This document shows positions 1 through 11,972 of a stretch of 64,000 nucleotides of DNA, piece by piece (position 1 is the first letter of the stretch; every line of letters starts with the position of its first letter). Location of the stretch: NCBI GenBank assembly GCA_009192285.1, contig CM018605.1, positions 2,893,247 through 2,957,246 on the forward strand, read 5' to 3'. The stretch comes from Morchella semilibera. Its lineage: Eukaryota > Ascomycota > Pezizomycetes > Pezizales > Morchellaceae. Position numbers and translations under genes: made by a program. Below the pieces are notes generated by a model that made no database searches, had not been told where the DNA came from, and was given only the letters and a program-made list of their open reading frames with translations.

Positions 1-3000
1 GAGAGTAAGGTGGATATCCGGTGGGAGGAGCTGGAGGGTGCGGAAGGAGAAGGAGAGGCAGAGGGAGAGTGGGTGGTTATTTAGGTAGTTGGGCAGTTGG
101 TGGGGCTACATATACATAGGTTTCTTTTTTTTTGTGTGTATGCTTTTTTATATTTCCATTTTTTTGTCTTTGCATGTTTTGAACATGTCTGTAGCGCTTG
201 GTTGGTAAATGTTTTTGTATGTGTGTGTGGGTGTGTTGGTATTCTTTTTTGTATAAGTGAGAAGTGTATACGTGGGTGGTGAATCTGACGCATATGGTGT
301 ATATCATATATTGTAGACGCTGTGGCTGCGGGTTCGTAAAGGGGTGCTCCTCGTGCTTGTAAGTTAGTGCAGGCGGAGGTAGATTGTCGTAGGTTAGTGT
401 AGGTCGATATATCGGCGGGGACGGCGGTGAGGGTGGCGGGGGTGGTGTGGTGGGGCGGGCAGGTATATATGGGTAGTAGACAGTGGTAGCAGAAGTGTAT
501 TTGTGGATGAATACGGGGTAGTAGTATAAAAATGTAGGTGCGAAAATGTCAATTTCACAACGGTACCGGCTACAAATGCTCCATACTGCATGCGAGAAAT
601 CGCGGTTTTTTTAAGAGCTATCTAGTAGCTATCCCCGGCGTTAACTAGCTAGTTACATGTCCCCAGTCTCCCAACCACTAGTTCTACTTGTATATATGGA
701 AAGGATATGGCCCGGCCTCTAGCCCTGCTCATCGATCAGTTCCTTTCTTCTAACCGCCTACAGTACTTCTTATTAACCCCCGGACCAAGACCGCTACTGG
801 AGCGGGGCCCGGGACGGGAACTGCCTTTGTCCTGCCCCCGCTAATATTAAATATGGGCGACAGTATTAACATGCCGGGAGAAAGGCAGCGTGCTTCCGCG
901 GACCCGGCTCACCTGGTCGATATACACCGTATCGGAGGGACGGAGTTGCTTTGGTAGGTTGTAGTCTGTCTGTACAGACGACGGTGCGGAGGCGGTGGTT
1001 AGTTTGGGAAGGGAATGGGACGGCTGGAGAATTGTTTGGTCTCCCGTCGATTGTTGGCCGGGGCTGTTCCGGGCCTCGACAGTCGGCGGCGGGGGTCCGG
1101 GGCCGGGATATGTATCATGATGAGATGAGATGATGCTCGCGGTGGGGCAGAGCCCCTATTACATAGGCAGGCCCGTGGCGCGAAGTTATTCTGTAGATGG
1201 GCGCCAGGGCGTGTACGTGTCGTACTCGTAGTTTGCCAGTTCTGCACCTGCGGCATGGAAATGTCAGGTAAGGTGCCGTTCCGTCAGTCCCGCCCGGGAG
1301 GCAGAACGCAAGGATATACTAGCGCCGAGTGACCGGTTGTGCGCCAAGCCCCGCGAAAGTCCCAAAGATCAAAGTTCGCCCGCCCGGGTGGCACTGGTGT
1401 CTTGAGGTTCTGGTTTGTGCTTAGATTGCTCAGCTGGGTAGACGTGGCGGTTTGGCCTGTGCTGTGCGGATGTATAAGTAGTGTTTGGCGGGGTGCAACT
1501 GTAGACACATCCTCTCGGATATCAGCGCCAGGTAACCATCTCGATCAGCTCCCGGTACCATAGACGCGTCAGCACTCACCCAGGCCCGCTCTAGCTGGTG
1601 ATCCGATTGCGCAGAAGTGGACCCGGTCAAAGGCCAGGCAGTCCTCCTCGGTGGTGGGCTCTGCGACAGCTCCCACACTGGATCTTTTCGCTGCGGTACG
1701 ATATTAGACACAGCTATATATCAACAGAAAGAGGTCGATACCCACAATAGCTTGCAGGATATCTGATATCGATGGGCGTATATTCAGGACGGGCTAGCTC
1801 TATAGAAGATGGCAGCCAGAGGTCGTCGCAGATATACCCAGTGGGTAGCGGTACATATATATCCGTCACCTTGCCGGAAGAGAACCCTTGATACGGAACT
1901 GGTGTCTTCCCCCCTTGGCTGTGTCGAGATGCGGAGGGAAATATGTACTTACATATTATACTTTGGCCTACGACTTCCCCTGGATCATCCTGCAGTCTCC
2001 CGATAACACCAACCCAGTTATACCCGTCAGCTATGGAATAAGGTTATACTACCACTACACGAGGCCGTTCCATCTGCCATTGTAGCTTAACGGCTACGGT
2101 GTCGCCCAGAGGGGCCGAGGTCAGCGAAGGCCGGTGACATAGAGTCTCCAGTTCGAGCCACCTCCCAGGCTTGGTCGAAAGACTGTGTGACTGGGTAGAA
2201 AAGGAGGAGCCCGCGATGCGATCCCCTTTTGCTGGCCCGAATGTATCCCCCAGTGCTCGTAAGCATTCCATATATATATATATATAGAGCTCTTTTGGTT
2301 ACCCACTGGCTCGCTTGCTTCCATCTTTTATAGTCTTGGTTTTCCCACACCCACACGCACGCGTTATCAATCATCAATCAACCCATCTGACAATTTTCTA
2401 TCGAAGATTAAAATGAGTATCAAAATAATATCTTAGTAGTTGCCTGTTCTTTAGGCTTCAATTTTCAAGGTTCGGCTTACACTTATTATTTGACCGACTC
2501 TCGCAACCTTGGTGCACAGAATTCCATTAACCAAAGCTAGGTGATATATGTGGTTTCTGCCTGGCCGGCCTCCATCTACAAGGGGAGGTTAAAAGATACT
2601 CTGGTTGGGGTTTGGGCCCAGGTATTCCGGCTCTACAAGTTTTAGTGTTCTTTGTTACGATGTGCTACGGTACCGGATCAGCCTGTATTACGTTGGCGTG
2701 GGTTATGAGTGGGAGGTGTACGTATTATGGGCTGGGAGATGGAAGGTACTGAGCAGTCCGGGCTGCCGGGTGACAGCATGTTCATGGACAGCTGTGACGC
2801 CTTTTGTTTAGGACCGGTTCCCCCATGATCGCATTAAACACCGACGCCCGAACCAGAGTCGTTAATACTTCCCTTCTCCTATCTCCCCGCCCACGAGGAG
2901 CCGAGAAGGTGGTCCTCACATGTATACCTAGGAAAGACGAGATATGGGAAGGATTAGTATGTAGTGGAAGGTGTTACTACTCTCTCCAGTGTGCACGTTA

Positions 3001-3723
3001 ATGCATGTTAGCAGGGTTAGGGTTACTTTGTCCAGTTCTTCATGAATAGAGTTCACACAGGGCACTGGCTCTTTGAGGGTCACTGTTCTCTAAACTTAAG
3101 GCCCATATATACACAGGCATCATTAATATTTGTGGGCGGCGCGGGCGCGAGGTATACGTAGTGGATGCGATTCCTAAAAGCAGGGGAGTTTGCACAGTTC
3201 CCTTCCGTTACATATATTTGTTAGGTAATGTCACTACATGTAGTCATATATTCGTATTTACAAGTCTTCAATATGTGCTATTGACGGAGGTTTGTGGCCT
3301 AGCGTTTGTGTGGGTGGGCGGAGTTGAGCAGTCATGCGGTATCACTCGGTTTCTCACTCGGCACGTTTTGTCTGAAATAAAGACTATTGTAGCGGAAGTA
3401 ATTCTTGGGCAAACAACAGTAATGACATAATATAAGAGTGGTCTAGACCTTGCCACGATTATTACATTGGAGGATATATTTTCCCCGGCTCGCAATGGTA
3501 ATCCCTACAACGTTTTTTATTGTAGTAAACTTCGTTATTCCACCAAAGTTGGATATAGAAGAGATGTCTTATATATCCATATAAGAAAGCCACGTATGTG
3601 TACCAGGCACAGTCCTAGGCACACTTGCAATGGTTGACTGTTCGGAAATAACACGGCCATTACAACCTTTTTGGAAAGTCACAGTAAATTTTGATAGTAC
3701 CTGAGGTTATTCGAGGTGCTGTT
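1..3723. other. gene-free stretch
   Basis: No convincing gene. The open frames are short, lack splice-consistent continuations and show no recognisable domain. There is a (TA)n run near 2270-2287. A segment at about 3410-3500 recurs at about 27690-27790 (dispersed repeat, listed separately). Confidence 0.6.
3415..3500. repeat. dispersed repeat, copy 1 (pair with 27690-27790)
   Basis: About 85-100 bp shared with 27690-27790: both contain the string gtaatgacataatata, then gtggtctagaccttgcca, then gaggatatattttccccgg and ctcgcaat, in the same order and orientation, with small indels. Class unknown. Confidence 0.7.
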
Positions 3724-4389
3724 TACAGCAAAAGCTTGCTAAACGGTACCCTCTATAAGAGTAGTCCCGCTACAACGGTAGTACTTCTCGGTCCTCTTTG
3801 CCCGGCTCTACCACGCCAGGAAATGCATCATTTGATGCATTATCGACACATTGCCCATACAGAATTGAACATGGTAATACATCCCTTGATGCATTACCTG
3901 TTGAGGGCTCTCCTAATCGATATGCATGATACATTTTATGATCTTACTGGGAAAGGCATCAGGAAATACATCAGGAAAATCATCAGGGAAATTGTTGAAT
4001 AGCTATAAACTCGCTTAATAGGATCTATTATCATATGATTATTATATGAATTCATGGCCTAGCTGGTAAGATATACATTCTCTTAGTGGAAGCATTCAGG
4101 TTCAACTCCCACACATAACCTTTTTTATTTCCGGATCCCTTTACTGATTGGAAAGTCGTCAAATGGGACTGGGACTGGGATGCATATGCCGATGCATTTA
4201 GGATGCATTAGTTGATGCATTTAGGATTCATTAATAACTAGTATGAAGGATGCATTTTGAGATCCATTTGTGATGCATTACCTGCCGTGGTAGAGCGGCC
4301 GGCATTCAGCACCAGCACCTCTTATTTATATAACGGTACCACATTCCGGTCCCGAGCGTACCGTACCGTTATAGCAAGCTTTTGCTGTA
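3724..4389. mobile_element. TIR element (about 660 bp) with an internal tRNA-like Pol III module
   Basis: The outer ends are inverted: CAGCAAAAGCTTGCTA at 3726-3741 and its reverse complement at 4372-4387, each flanked by TA, as expected for a Tc1/mariner-type TA duplication. An inner inverted pair (CTCTACCAC...AATGCATCA) lies at 3807-3831 and 4271-4295. The interior is full of GATGCAT motifs and has no transposase, so it is non-autonomous. A related copy lies at 11578-11972 and a fragment near 38500-38690. Confidence 0.65.
4047..4125 (+). ncRNA. tRNA-derived Pol III promoter module inside the TIR element
   Basis: An A box (TGGCCTAGCTGG, about 4053-4064) and a B box (GGTTCAACTCC, about 4097-4107) sit at tRNA-like spacing and are followed by a T6 tract at about 4119-4124. 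The D-arm side resembles tRNA-Glu. The acceptor stem does not pair and the T stem is degraded, so this is not a working tRNA gene. It is a SINE-head-like sequence that could be transcribed by RNA polymerase III; transcription itself is inferred. Confidence 0.5.
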
Positions 4390-6720
4390 CTTTGGGTTCG
4401 TCCTTTCCTAGGGTCGGTTATTAAGAGCTTTTTATTCGTGGTAAGCGGTGTGTAGCGAAGGAAGGTTAAAGGATATCCTGTTATCTTATTCGGTTGAGTA
4501 GAACCCTGGAGTATCCTGTGACTCGTTCCTATCGGAAGCTCGGGATTTTAAGTTTTAATGTTTGTGCTTTGTACTATTTTGGCGAATTCAGTAGTACATA
4601 CATACCGACATATGTCCACAGATACTTGACATGTAGGTACTAGGAATATCGTGATTTGGCAAGGTGGGTACTGGAACACAACGGGCGGAACACAATTAAC
4701 CAACGAACCCGAATGTCCCACAGATTAAGCTTGTGTCGCCATATAGCCAGGTGCACCGACCAATATGGAGACAAAGTTCGTAGGTATAAGTATACTGTAT
4801 AGGCATTTTCGTCATAGGAACATAGTGGGTACAACTAGTGGAGTCTTAATTAATGGCAGCATATTTGATAGTGCCACATCCTCGCCTCTTAATTCAACCC
4901 TAGTTCGGGTGGTTACTCAAGTGTTTATGGAGGTACATGTAACGTATAAAATTACTCCCATGTAGGCAATCTGTCGCGCATGACGAGAGTTGCATATGTG
5001 GACTGCCCCTTGGCGGATTAACTGGTCGCTCTACCATCAAAAGATGTCAGATTAAGCACAGTCCTTATTGCATGGGGATTTAAACGGTGATACAGAGCGT
5101 TATGCACCCTGGCCATGGCAGATGCTGCCTTTCTTCTCGAGCTACTGGTCCATCTACGTCAATGTTGATGCCCCCATGAACGCCAAAGGGTTCAGCCGTA
5201 GACCTGAAATTACAATATGGGTTAGGGTTCCTGCACATCTCAGCTCCTGAGTGGCCGAATGCGACCGTTGTAATAATATGTGCCGGGCTTGGCACTTCGG
5301 TCACTCGTGCCTGGAAAATGAGCCCTCCTCATCTCAGCTTCTGGACAATAAACAAGCCTCAGAACAAGAACCTGAAAATGCAGGTGAATAGTGCGGGGAT
5401 AATTTCTATGGGAGAACAGCGCCACTACATGAAAATAATCCTTGTAGGCGCTCTCACGGGGATGGCGACCACGGGGTGTGGGATTTCTGGTTTGTTTCCA
5501 AAGAATAAGTAAGTTCGAAATATCACGTGAAGCTCGAACAACCTATCATCTTGAACTATACCCATCTGGAAATCGGTTTTAGTACCGGTACTTTCGGCGT
5601 TGTAATAGGAAAGTCCCCGTGGTCGCCATACCAGGGTGTCTGTCACGCATTTTCACGAGTACACACAAGGTTGAAAGGGGGGGTATATACTTATACATTA
5701 GCTGATATATTCTCTAGACAATCAGATCGTACTCGCTTCAAAGTGTAAAGGCTTCTAGATGCAGGGAATTCAATGACGTCGAAAACTGCCTGAAGAAAAA
5801 ACATGACCTGTTACTATTATATTACCACCACTAGTGTAGGGGGTTTTATCATTCTCCTTTTGTGTAAACCCCTGTTTGGTACTCTAACCTCACCCCACGT
5901 TGTTGAGTGCTTATCACGCTTAGCTGGTTAGTGACTTCTTTGAAGGTCTAAGCCTCCGCCAAGAGTAGGGGAGAGCATTAAGCCTCTTTAATATCTCGGG
6001 TCAAACACCCTTGCCTGTATGTAGATATCTGATTCACGGACAAACCGCCAAACAAGGATTGAAAGCTTGTGAGTCAGTACTAAGAAACGAGAAACTCCAC
6101 AGGATAATTACATGTAGCTAGTACATGTGGTACCCCTTACCCACCTCACAATAACAACGGGTAATAAGTCCCACCTCCCCCTGAATGAATACAACACAAC
6201 GGGGATAGTAGACTGTACAGAGAGAGAGAGAGAGAGACCAGTTCTTGAATCCAATAATTACATAATTAACCCCTTAAATCGGTGGCTCACTCGCTTGTTT
6301 GTGCAACGTTCTGTATAACCCTGTAACCACCAAGGGCCATGCATGATCCTACCAGAGAACCCTATTCTACCGCCCAGTAATTAATTGCTCCATTGATTCT
6401 GTCATTCGCTCAATCATTCATTTATATTCTCCTATCCATACATATATCCCCAATTAATGTCTAATGTGAGTGTCATGCCCAATGATGGATACACCAATCA
6501 AGAGAGTTTTCCGGGATCTGCGTCTGTGTTACGTCCATTTATGAATTAAAGACACGTTACACAAGACTTAGAGTTGGGTTGGTGTCTCTTATTTAAAATT
6601 AAGGTTAAGGTTTCAGACCCTCTCGATCTCCCCCCCCCCCCAGCTCCCCCCTTGACTCCCTTCTCGTATTGACGAATTAGTACGGGTCTATCATATATCA
6701 TATATCTCCACGGTGTTATT
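4390..6720. other. gene-free stretch
   Basis: No supported gene. Holds a short (GA)n run at about 6219-6236 and a C-rich low-complexity tract at about 6630-6650. The last part is the upstream region of the secreted-protein gene that starts at 6894. Confidence 0.6.
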
Positions 6721-6730
6721 CGTGTATGTA

Positions 6731-6736
6731 TATAAA
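6731..6736 (+). promoter_or_regulatory. TATA box of the first cysteine-rich gene
   Basis: TATAAA, 163 bp before the ATG at 6894, with a pyrimidine-rich leader between. The paralogue at 9532 has the same motif 168 bp before its ATG, which supports both. Confidence 0.6.
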
Positions 6737-6893
6737 CTCACGAGCCTTCCCCCCTCCATCCCTAGTTCTTATTACTTCGTCCACTTCCAACTTAAGAACT
6801 CACCAAAGTCTGTCTTTTGATTTTACTACGATATCCACTTCCAATTAACGCAAAAACCTCCTAAGAAAAATTATTATATTTAATATAGTCAAA

Positions 6894-7600
6894 ATGCACT
6901 TTCCGTCAATGGCTCTCCTCCTCCCCGCCGTGGCCTTCCTGGCCCCCTCCGTTGCCGCATTCTCATTTCCCACGCCTCAGTACGGCTCCGAGTGCGGGTC
7001 CTGCTTGACTTTCGCCGAGGAGGCCCAGACCTGTGGTTTTAACCTTAATTCGGGCGACTATTCGATTGCCGCCGTCGAGTGCATGTGTAAGGCTGACGGC
7101 ATGCAGACACTTTATGAGGAGTATGTTCCCCTCCCCTCCTCTCCCCTAGGCCTAGCTTCTCAAGACCAATAAACGTCTGGTGGAATTAGTGCTAACGTCT
7201 GAACAGCTGCATGTCCTGCATGGTTACCGGTAACTATATCTCCGCCGATGCCGCCGCCCAGGGGGGCAGCGCGTTCAAGGAAGGCTGCTCCCAGATGACT
7301 GGTAGTACTGGCTCCTCCTCCAGCAGTGGGTCTGGTACAACCACTGGCAGTTCCTCTTCCTCCACAGGCACTGCCTCAACTAGCTCTAGTGGCACTGGCT
7401 CCAGCTCTGGCACTGGCTCCAGTTCTGGGTCCTCAACTGGCACTGGCTCTTCCACTGGCTCTGGGACAACAAACTCGGGCAGCACCAGCTCTAATGGCAA
7501 CACTGTCCTTAGCAACGGTGCTGGTGCCTTGTCAATTGGGTCTGGCCAGGTGATTCTTGGTGCCTTGGCCGCGGCGGGGATGGGTTTCTATGCGCTGTAG
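6894..7600 (+). CDS. secreted 8-cysteine protein, probably GPI-anchored
   Basis: Two exons, 6894-7120 and 7207-7600, with an 86-nt intron (GTATGT donor, GTGCTAAC branch site, CAG acceptor); 206 aa. Residues 1-22 form a hydrophobic signal peptide ending in VAA. The mature N-terminus has eight cysteines in the order CxxC, C, CxC, CxxC, C. A long Ser/Gly/Thr-rich region follows, then a hydrophobic C-terminal tail (GALAAAGMGFYAL) of the kind replaced by a GPI anchor. This layout suggests a cell-wall or plasma-membrane surface protein whose Ser/Thr stalk is O-glycosylated. Function is unknown. Its paralogue 2 kb downstream (9532-10012) has the same cysteine order, the same 227-nt first exon and the same intron phase, but no Ser/Gly stalk. 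Confidence 0.85.
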
Positions 7601-9363
7601 ACTGGTTATGAGTGGTAATGCTTAGTTCGTTGTAACTTGCTCTTATTTTGATTCTTCGATGGGGACGCGGGGTCATGCGGATGCGTTATGATAGCGTGGG
7701 TTTTAATATTATTCTTTTCACATGTTTATTTTTCTTTATCATGCGCTGTTTGTGCTTGTGCATAATTACATAGCTAGTGCATGTGGTATTATATTTCTAA
7801 TACCATGACACGTACCGCTCAGGCAGGGTCTGCTCTGGAGCGAAATATCATTTGGTTTCTGCGCCCAATCCCGTTTCTCTCCTTTTTCCTGAATAGGTTT
7901 ATAGATGGCCCCACTACCAGCCAGTCTTATCATCATCCTCTTAGACAATGCAAACAGAAAATTAGTGCCACGAAAAGGGGACTTTGGGATCTCCAGACAA
8001 GCAACTCCATACGGAGCACGTATATATTACAGAGAAGTATCGAGTTTCGGGGAATAGGTTGTCCTGTTATCGTGTAATATCTTACACAGAAACTGTAGCT
8101 GTAAAATACGGGGCGAAGTGAGCAATTGTGCTATACCCTTCCATTATGATATCTGTTACATAGTGCTAACATTTGGAGTGAAGAGCTGTGGCAGCCAAAC
8201 AATCGAGCACTTGAAACCACAAGGCTACGCATGAAGAAGCCTTATATATTTAGCGGTAAACGAGTGGTTCTTGGTGAAGGTCCTGGTCCTGGTCCTGGTC
8301 CTAGTCCGAGTCTACAGGGGCGGGTTTCGATTAGACCTCACTTGAAATTCCTACCCCTCAACTGATCAACCACGATGAAGAGAATTAAGGCCATAGCTAG
8401 CATATTTTTTCTCATGGTGGTCTCTATGTCTCTAATCCTGTGCTGTGGCCGCTGGGGGGGGGAAGTTTTGGTTTCGTCTCCTTTTATACTACCGTTCCAA
8501 TTGTCGTGTCGCCTACTTACCATCATGTCAGCGCACGATCGCGAGGAGGAGTCTCGTACCTTGTATTTTCCTCACCTTACTCCACGTTACCGTATGGAAG
8601 TTGATCTTTGTACAAAAGGAATGGAAAAGGGGGTATATATCTGATCTGGGTTGTTGTAGGTACATGCATGGCATGGCATGCGCTACTGATTGATTTAGGT
8701 ATTAGAGCGGTTTGGCCAACAACCTCTGAATCTAAATATTTAATTCTTGGCGATAGTTTTTGGTGAAAATCCCGCCAAGAACTCAGAATTTGAAAAAGGA
8801 GAATTGAAGTTGGTTTGATATCCTTGGCACCGTTGTGGGTGCCATACAAATGCCCGCAACTCCGCACTCCCAGAACCCCCCCCCTCCTATCACTCCAGCA
8901 AGATCCCACGACGTCACATAACTTAGAATGCACGCGCACCCAGTTCCGTTGCACCGAGGGCACAACAATAACCCGACTAGCCTGTGTAACACCTTCTTTA
9001 ATAAAATACATGAAGAGTGCATAACCCTATCCCTATCCCTGTAAAGCGCATGATGGGTTTTCACCAACTAACTCCCAAATCTGCATATCTGCCTTATATC
9101 TGTAGCTAGAGGAATGAGTTAAAAGCAGTTCTTGGTTTAACCAGGGATTAGAGATCTGCGTGTAGGTACATGTAGGTACCCTTGATAGTAGACGCTCTAT
9201 GGGTTAGGGAGATTAGAGAGAGCAGAGTACCAGCATCTACAAGAACTATAGTAGGCTGTGTAAACGATATTGCTATGAAAGGGTGGATAAGGTTTAGGGT
9301 ACATGCATTGAATGAAAGGATCGAAGGTTCCGGGCTCCCTAGGGGATAAGGCAGGATCCGCAA
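7601..9363. other. intergenic region between the two paralogues
   Basis: No gene seen. Contains a short GGTCCT hexamer run at about 8276-8304. A motif at 8700-8770 (tctaaatatttaattcttgg and neighbours) recurs at 26400-26450, so it is a dispersed repeat fragment. Confidence 0.55.
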
Positions 9364-9369
9364 TATAAA
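9364..9369 (+). promoter_or_regulatory. TATA box of the second cysteine-rich gene
   Basis: TATAAA, 168 bp before the ATG at 9532, followed by a C/T- and ATC-rich leader. Spacing matches the paralogue at 6894. Confidence 0.6.
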
Positions 9370-9531
9370 GACTCCCTCTTATCAGGTTTGTTTGCTACTC
9401 ACTCACTCTGAAAAGTGTCCTTACCCCTGGCGCAATCTTTTCTTATATATATCAATCAAACCTCTATCACCATCACAAGTTCTATCACCGCCATCACTTG
9501 CATCCTCCCTTCACATCCCTAAGCATAAGAA

Positions 9532-10012
9532 ATGCGTGTCTCTACCATCATCTCGCTTGGCCTGACGCTCTTCACCACCGGCATCACAGCTTTCGCCCTC
9601 CCCGACTCTTCATCCGACTGTGCCTCTTGCGGAGACCTCATTACCGCCTCTGGTAGCTGCGGCTACAACATTATTGGCTCGGACGCAGACACTGAGGCCA
9701 CTGAAAGCCAGGTTACCTGCATGTGCAAGATTGATGGTTTCAGATCAGGATACTCAGAGTGAGTCTTACCTACTTACCTACCTGTGGATGTCTGTATATA
9801 ATATTCTCTGGTTAATACTAATTGATGGTGCTAGATGTATGTCCTGCTTGGTATCGGTTGGCCAGTACACAAATGAAGAAGGAGCTCAGTACACAGCATT
9901 GATGAATACTGGGTGCGATCAGTTGAACAGCGGCGCAGGGTGTCTGGCGGTGGGGAAGGGAAAGATGGTGGCTGGTGCGCTGGCAGTTGGATTGGGCGTG
10001 TATGTGCTGTAG
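9532..10012 (+). CDS. secreted 8-cysteine protein, short paralogue
   Basis: Two exons, 9532-9758 and 9835-10012, with a 76-nt intron (GTGAGT donor, ATACTAAT branch site, TAG acceptor); 134 aa. A signal peptide covers about residues 1-22. The cysteine order is CASC, C, CMC, CMSC, C as in the protein at 6894-7600, plus one extra cysteine before the tail. The C-terminus is hydrophobic (VAGALAVGLGVYVL), which fits a GPI signal or a membrane tail. Exon 1 is exactly 227 nt in both genes and the intron splits the same codon before the CMSC motif, so the pair arose by duplication. The Ser/Gly stalk of the first gene is absent here. Function unknown; a small surface or effector-like protein is possible. 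Confidence 0.85.
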
Positions 10013-11577
10013 AACTCTTTGAAATGGGTTGGATGTCAATAATGGAGTTTTTACAATATATAATTAATCTATGATTGTTTTTTTGTTGGTATTTTCTTTC
10101 ATGCCGATTTCTTTAGGAGTTAAAGGGAATTAATTATGTGCGGTACTGCCCAAGTTACCTCTCGATCCCTGTCTAATTGGTGTAGGACCGTACATGGAAG
10201 CTGTGTGGCTAGAGAGGATTTTGCCTATTTATAATTTAGTGTGCCTTTTGTAATTACCGAATTTGGATTATGAGTCGACGGGCAGAGAGCAGTTAGTTGG
10301 TCGATGATATTTATGTGTGCTATACAAAGTTAGCTGTCCATGTAGCCACTAACATAAAGTATTACGGGGGTGTGGGATAGAGACTGGCCTCAACAAACTA
10401 ACCCCTTTGGGATTAAGTATCATTGACCACCCCCTGCACCAGAATTCTACTCGGGAGGTAGAGGTGCCGGCAGTGGATTTGGACCTGTAGGGGAATGCTA
10501 TCAGTAGCTTAGTAATTGACTTTTACTTCAACGAACTCACTCGATATATATATATATATCGAGACTATATAAAGGTCGCTTTTTCTTGCTTCTGTTGAAA
10601 ATTTCGAGGGATCCTCTGATTGTTGTGCTTTCCCAAAGGTTGTCAGTTAAAGTCAATATCTCTCGAGTTTAGCACCGCATTAAACCAATTTATTGGAGTT
10701 TAAACACCTGAGGTTTAATTTGGGCGGAATTAAATACGCCCAAAAAAGGGGGAGAGGGTCAACCGACTTAATTGACTGACAATCTTTGATAAAACGGCAA
10801 TATTTCTCACCGGGGACGTGGGGCGGGGTTAAACTCCTATGATCCATGAAATATCAGGCTTAGTAGCCCCAACCGTACCTACTCCCTGCAAAAATTTAAA
10901 AGGGACCACCAGACGGAAACTGACTCACACTCCCTGAGGATAGTGCTGTGTGTTACCAATGCATCGATCGAGTGGTGAACGTCGCCACATGAAGCCCCAC
11001 AACCACGGAATCATATGTGCGAGTGATGAGGCATGAACGATAGCTTCACTGTCAATCACTTATAGTCTACACATTATATCATATGTGCGCATACCACTAC
11101 ATGTAGCCCTGCGATATATATATCCATCTCACTCGTATGCACCACCTCTCGGAACCGCGGAACCTTTAGTTCGGATATGTCCGACTACATAGCTAACTAT
11201 ATGCATGTATGTGAGTTTAGAGTTAACCGTTTTTGTTAATTAGCCGAGCGATCTACATACCCATTTATCCGTAGGAGAAAGTGCAGCTAGCTCATCGGAC
11301 TGAGGTTCGATCAATTCGACCTTTTATTTTATTTTATTTTATTTTATTGTTTTGCTTTGTTTTTTGTATTCAAGACGGCGAGGAAAGGAGAAAAAAAAAG
11401 ATTCCCCACATCCCTGATCTTCATGAGCAGTACTGGTTATGGTTATTTCGGCGGTGTTGATGTGGAAGATCAGTAGGTTAGTAATTAAAGAAGCAGGGGT
11501 GATCTAGGTGGATTTGTAATAGCGAGTTAGAGCTTGATCAATTGAGAGCTAGGGACTAGAGGAAACGTCCGATATTA
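10013..11577. other. gene-free stretch
   Basis: No supported gene. Contains a perfect AT-rich palindrome at 10540-10563 and a TTTTA pentamer run at about 11322-11348. Confidence 0.6.
10540..10563. repeat. perfect 24-bp palindrome
   Basis: CTCGA, then a (TA)n core, then TCGAG. Able to extrude as a cruciform; no gene is nearby. Confidence 0.75.
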
Positions 11578-11972
11578 CTCTACCATCCCAAGAAATGCAT
11601 CGCATAATGTATCGATAATGTATCATGCCATAAACGGGTGGCTATTGCATCCATAATGCATCACAGTCTCATTTCGCCAAGAGTTTAATGTAATGTATCA
11701 ATAAAAAAAATAAAAAAAGTCCCGGGTTTGAACCTGTGCTATTATATTTTTCAAGCCCACACCCCACTGCCTAAGCTACTAGTTGATATACTAGAACTAA
11801 GAACTATACCAATAAACCGAAGTTCTAGTAAAGTAATCAATAAAGTAATCAATAAAGTCATCAATAGACGACATTACAGAGGCCTCAACACGTTTATGCA
11901 TCAGCTGATGCATTTGTGCACCATTCTAGTATGGGAAATGTATCAAGTGATGCATTTTTTGCGCTGGTAGAG
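11578..11972. mobile_element. second TIR element copy with a tRNA-like module, inverted
   Basis: The ends match the inner inverted pair of the 3724-4389 element (CTCTACCA...AAATGCATC at 11578; its inverse at about 11948-11972). GATGCAT motifs recur through it. On the minus strand an A box (TAGCTTAGGCAGTGG, 11764-11778) and a B box (GGTTCAAACCC, 11724-11734) are followed by T tracts. The outer CAGCAAAAGC ends are missing, so this copy is shorter or truncated. Confidence 0.6.

Noticed and set aside
77-307. His/Lys/Thr-rich frames near the window start
   Set aside because: GT/TTTTT-rich simple sequence; no domain or splice support.
3010-3025. Telomere-like GGTTAGGGTTA; similar short runs near 28430 and 36436
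   Set aside because: Only two units each, no array.
4047-4125. Functional tRNA-Glu gene
   Set aside because: A and B boxes are good, but the acceptor and T stems do not pair and the copy lies inside a TIR element.
7234-7553. Long frames on both strands across the Ser/Gly stalk of the first cysteine-rich protein
   Set aside because: Low-complexity coding makes all frames open; only the frame continuing the signal peptide and cysteines is supported.
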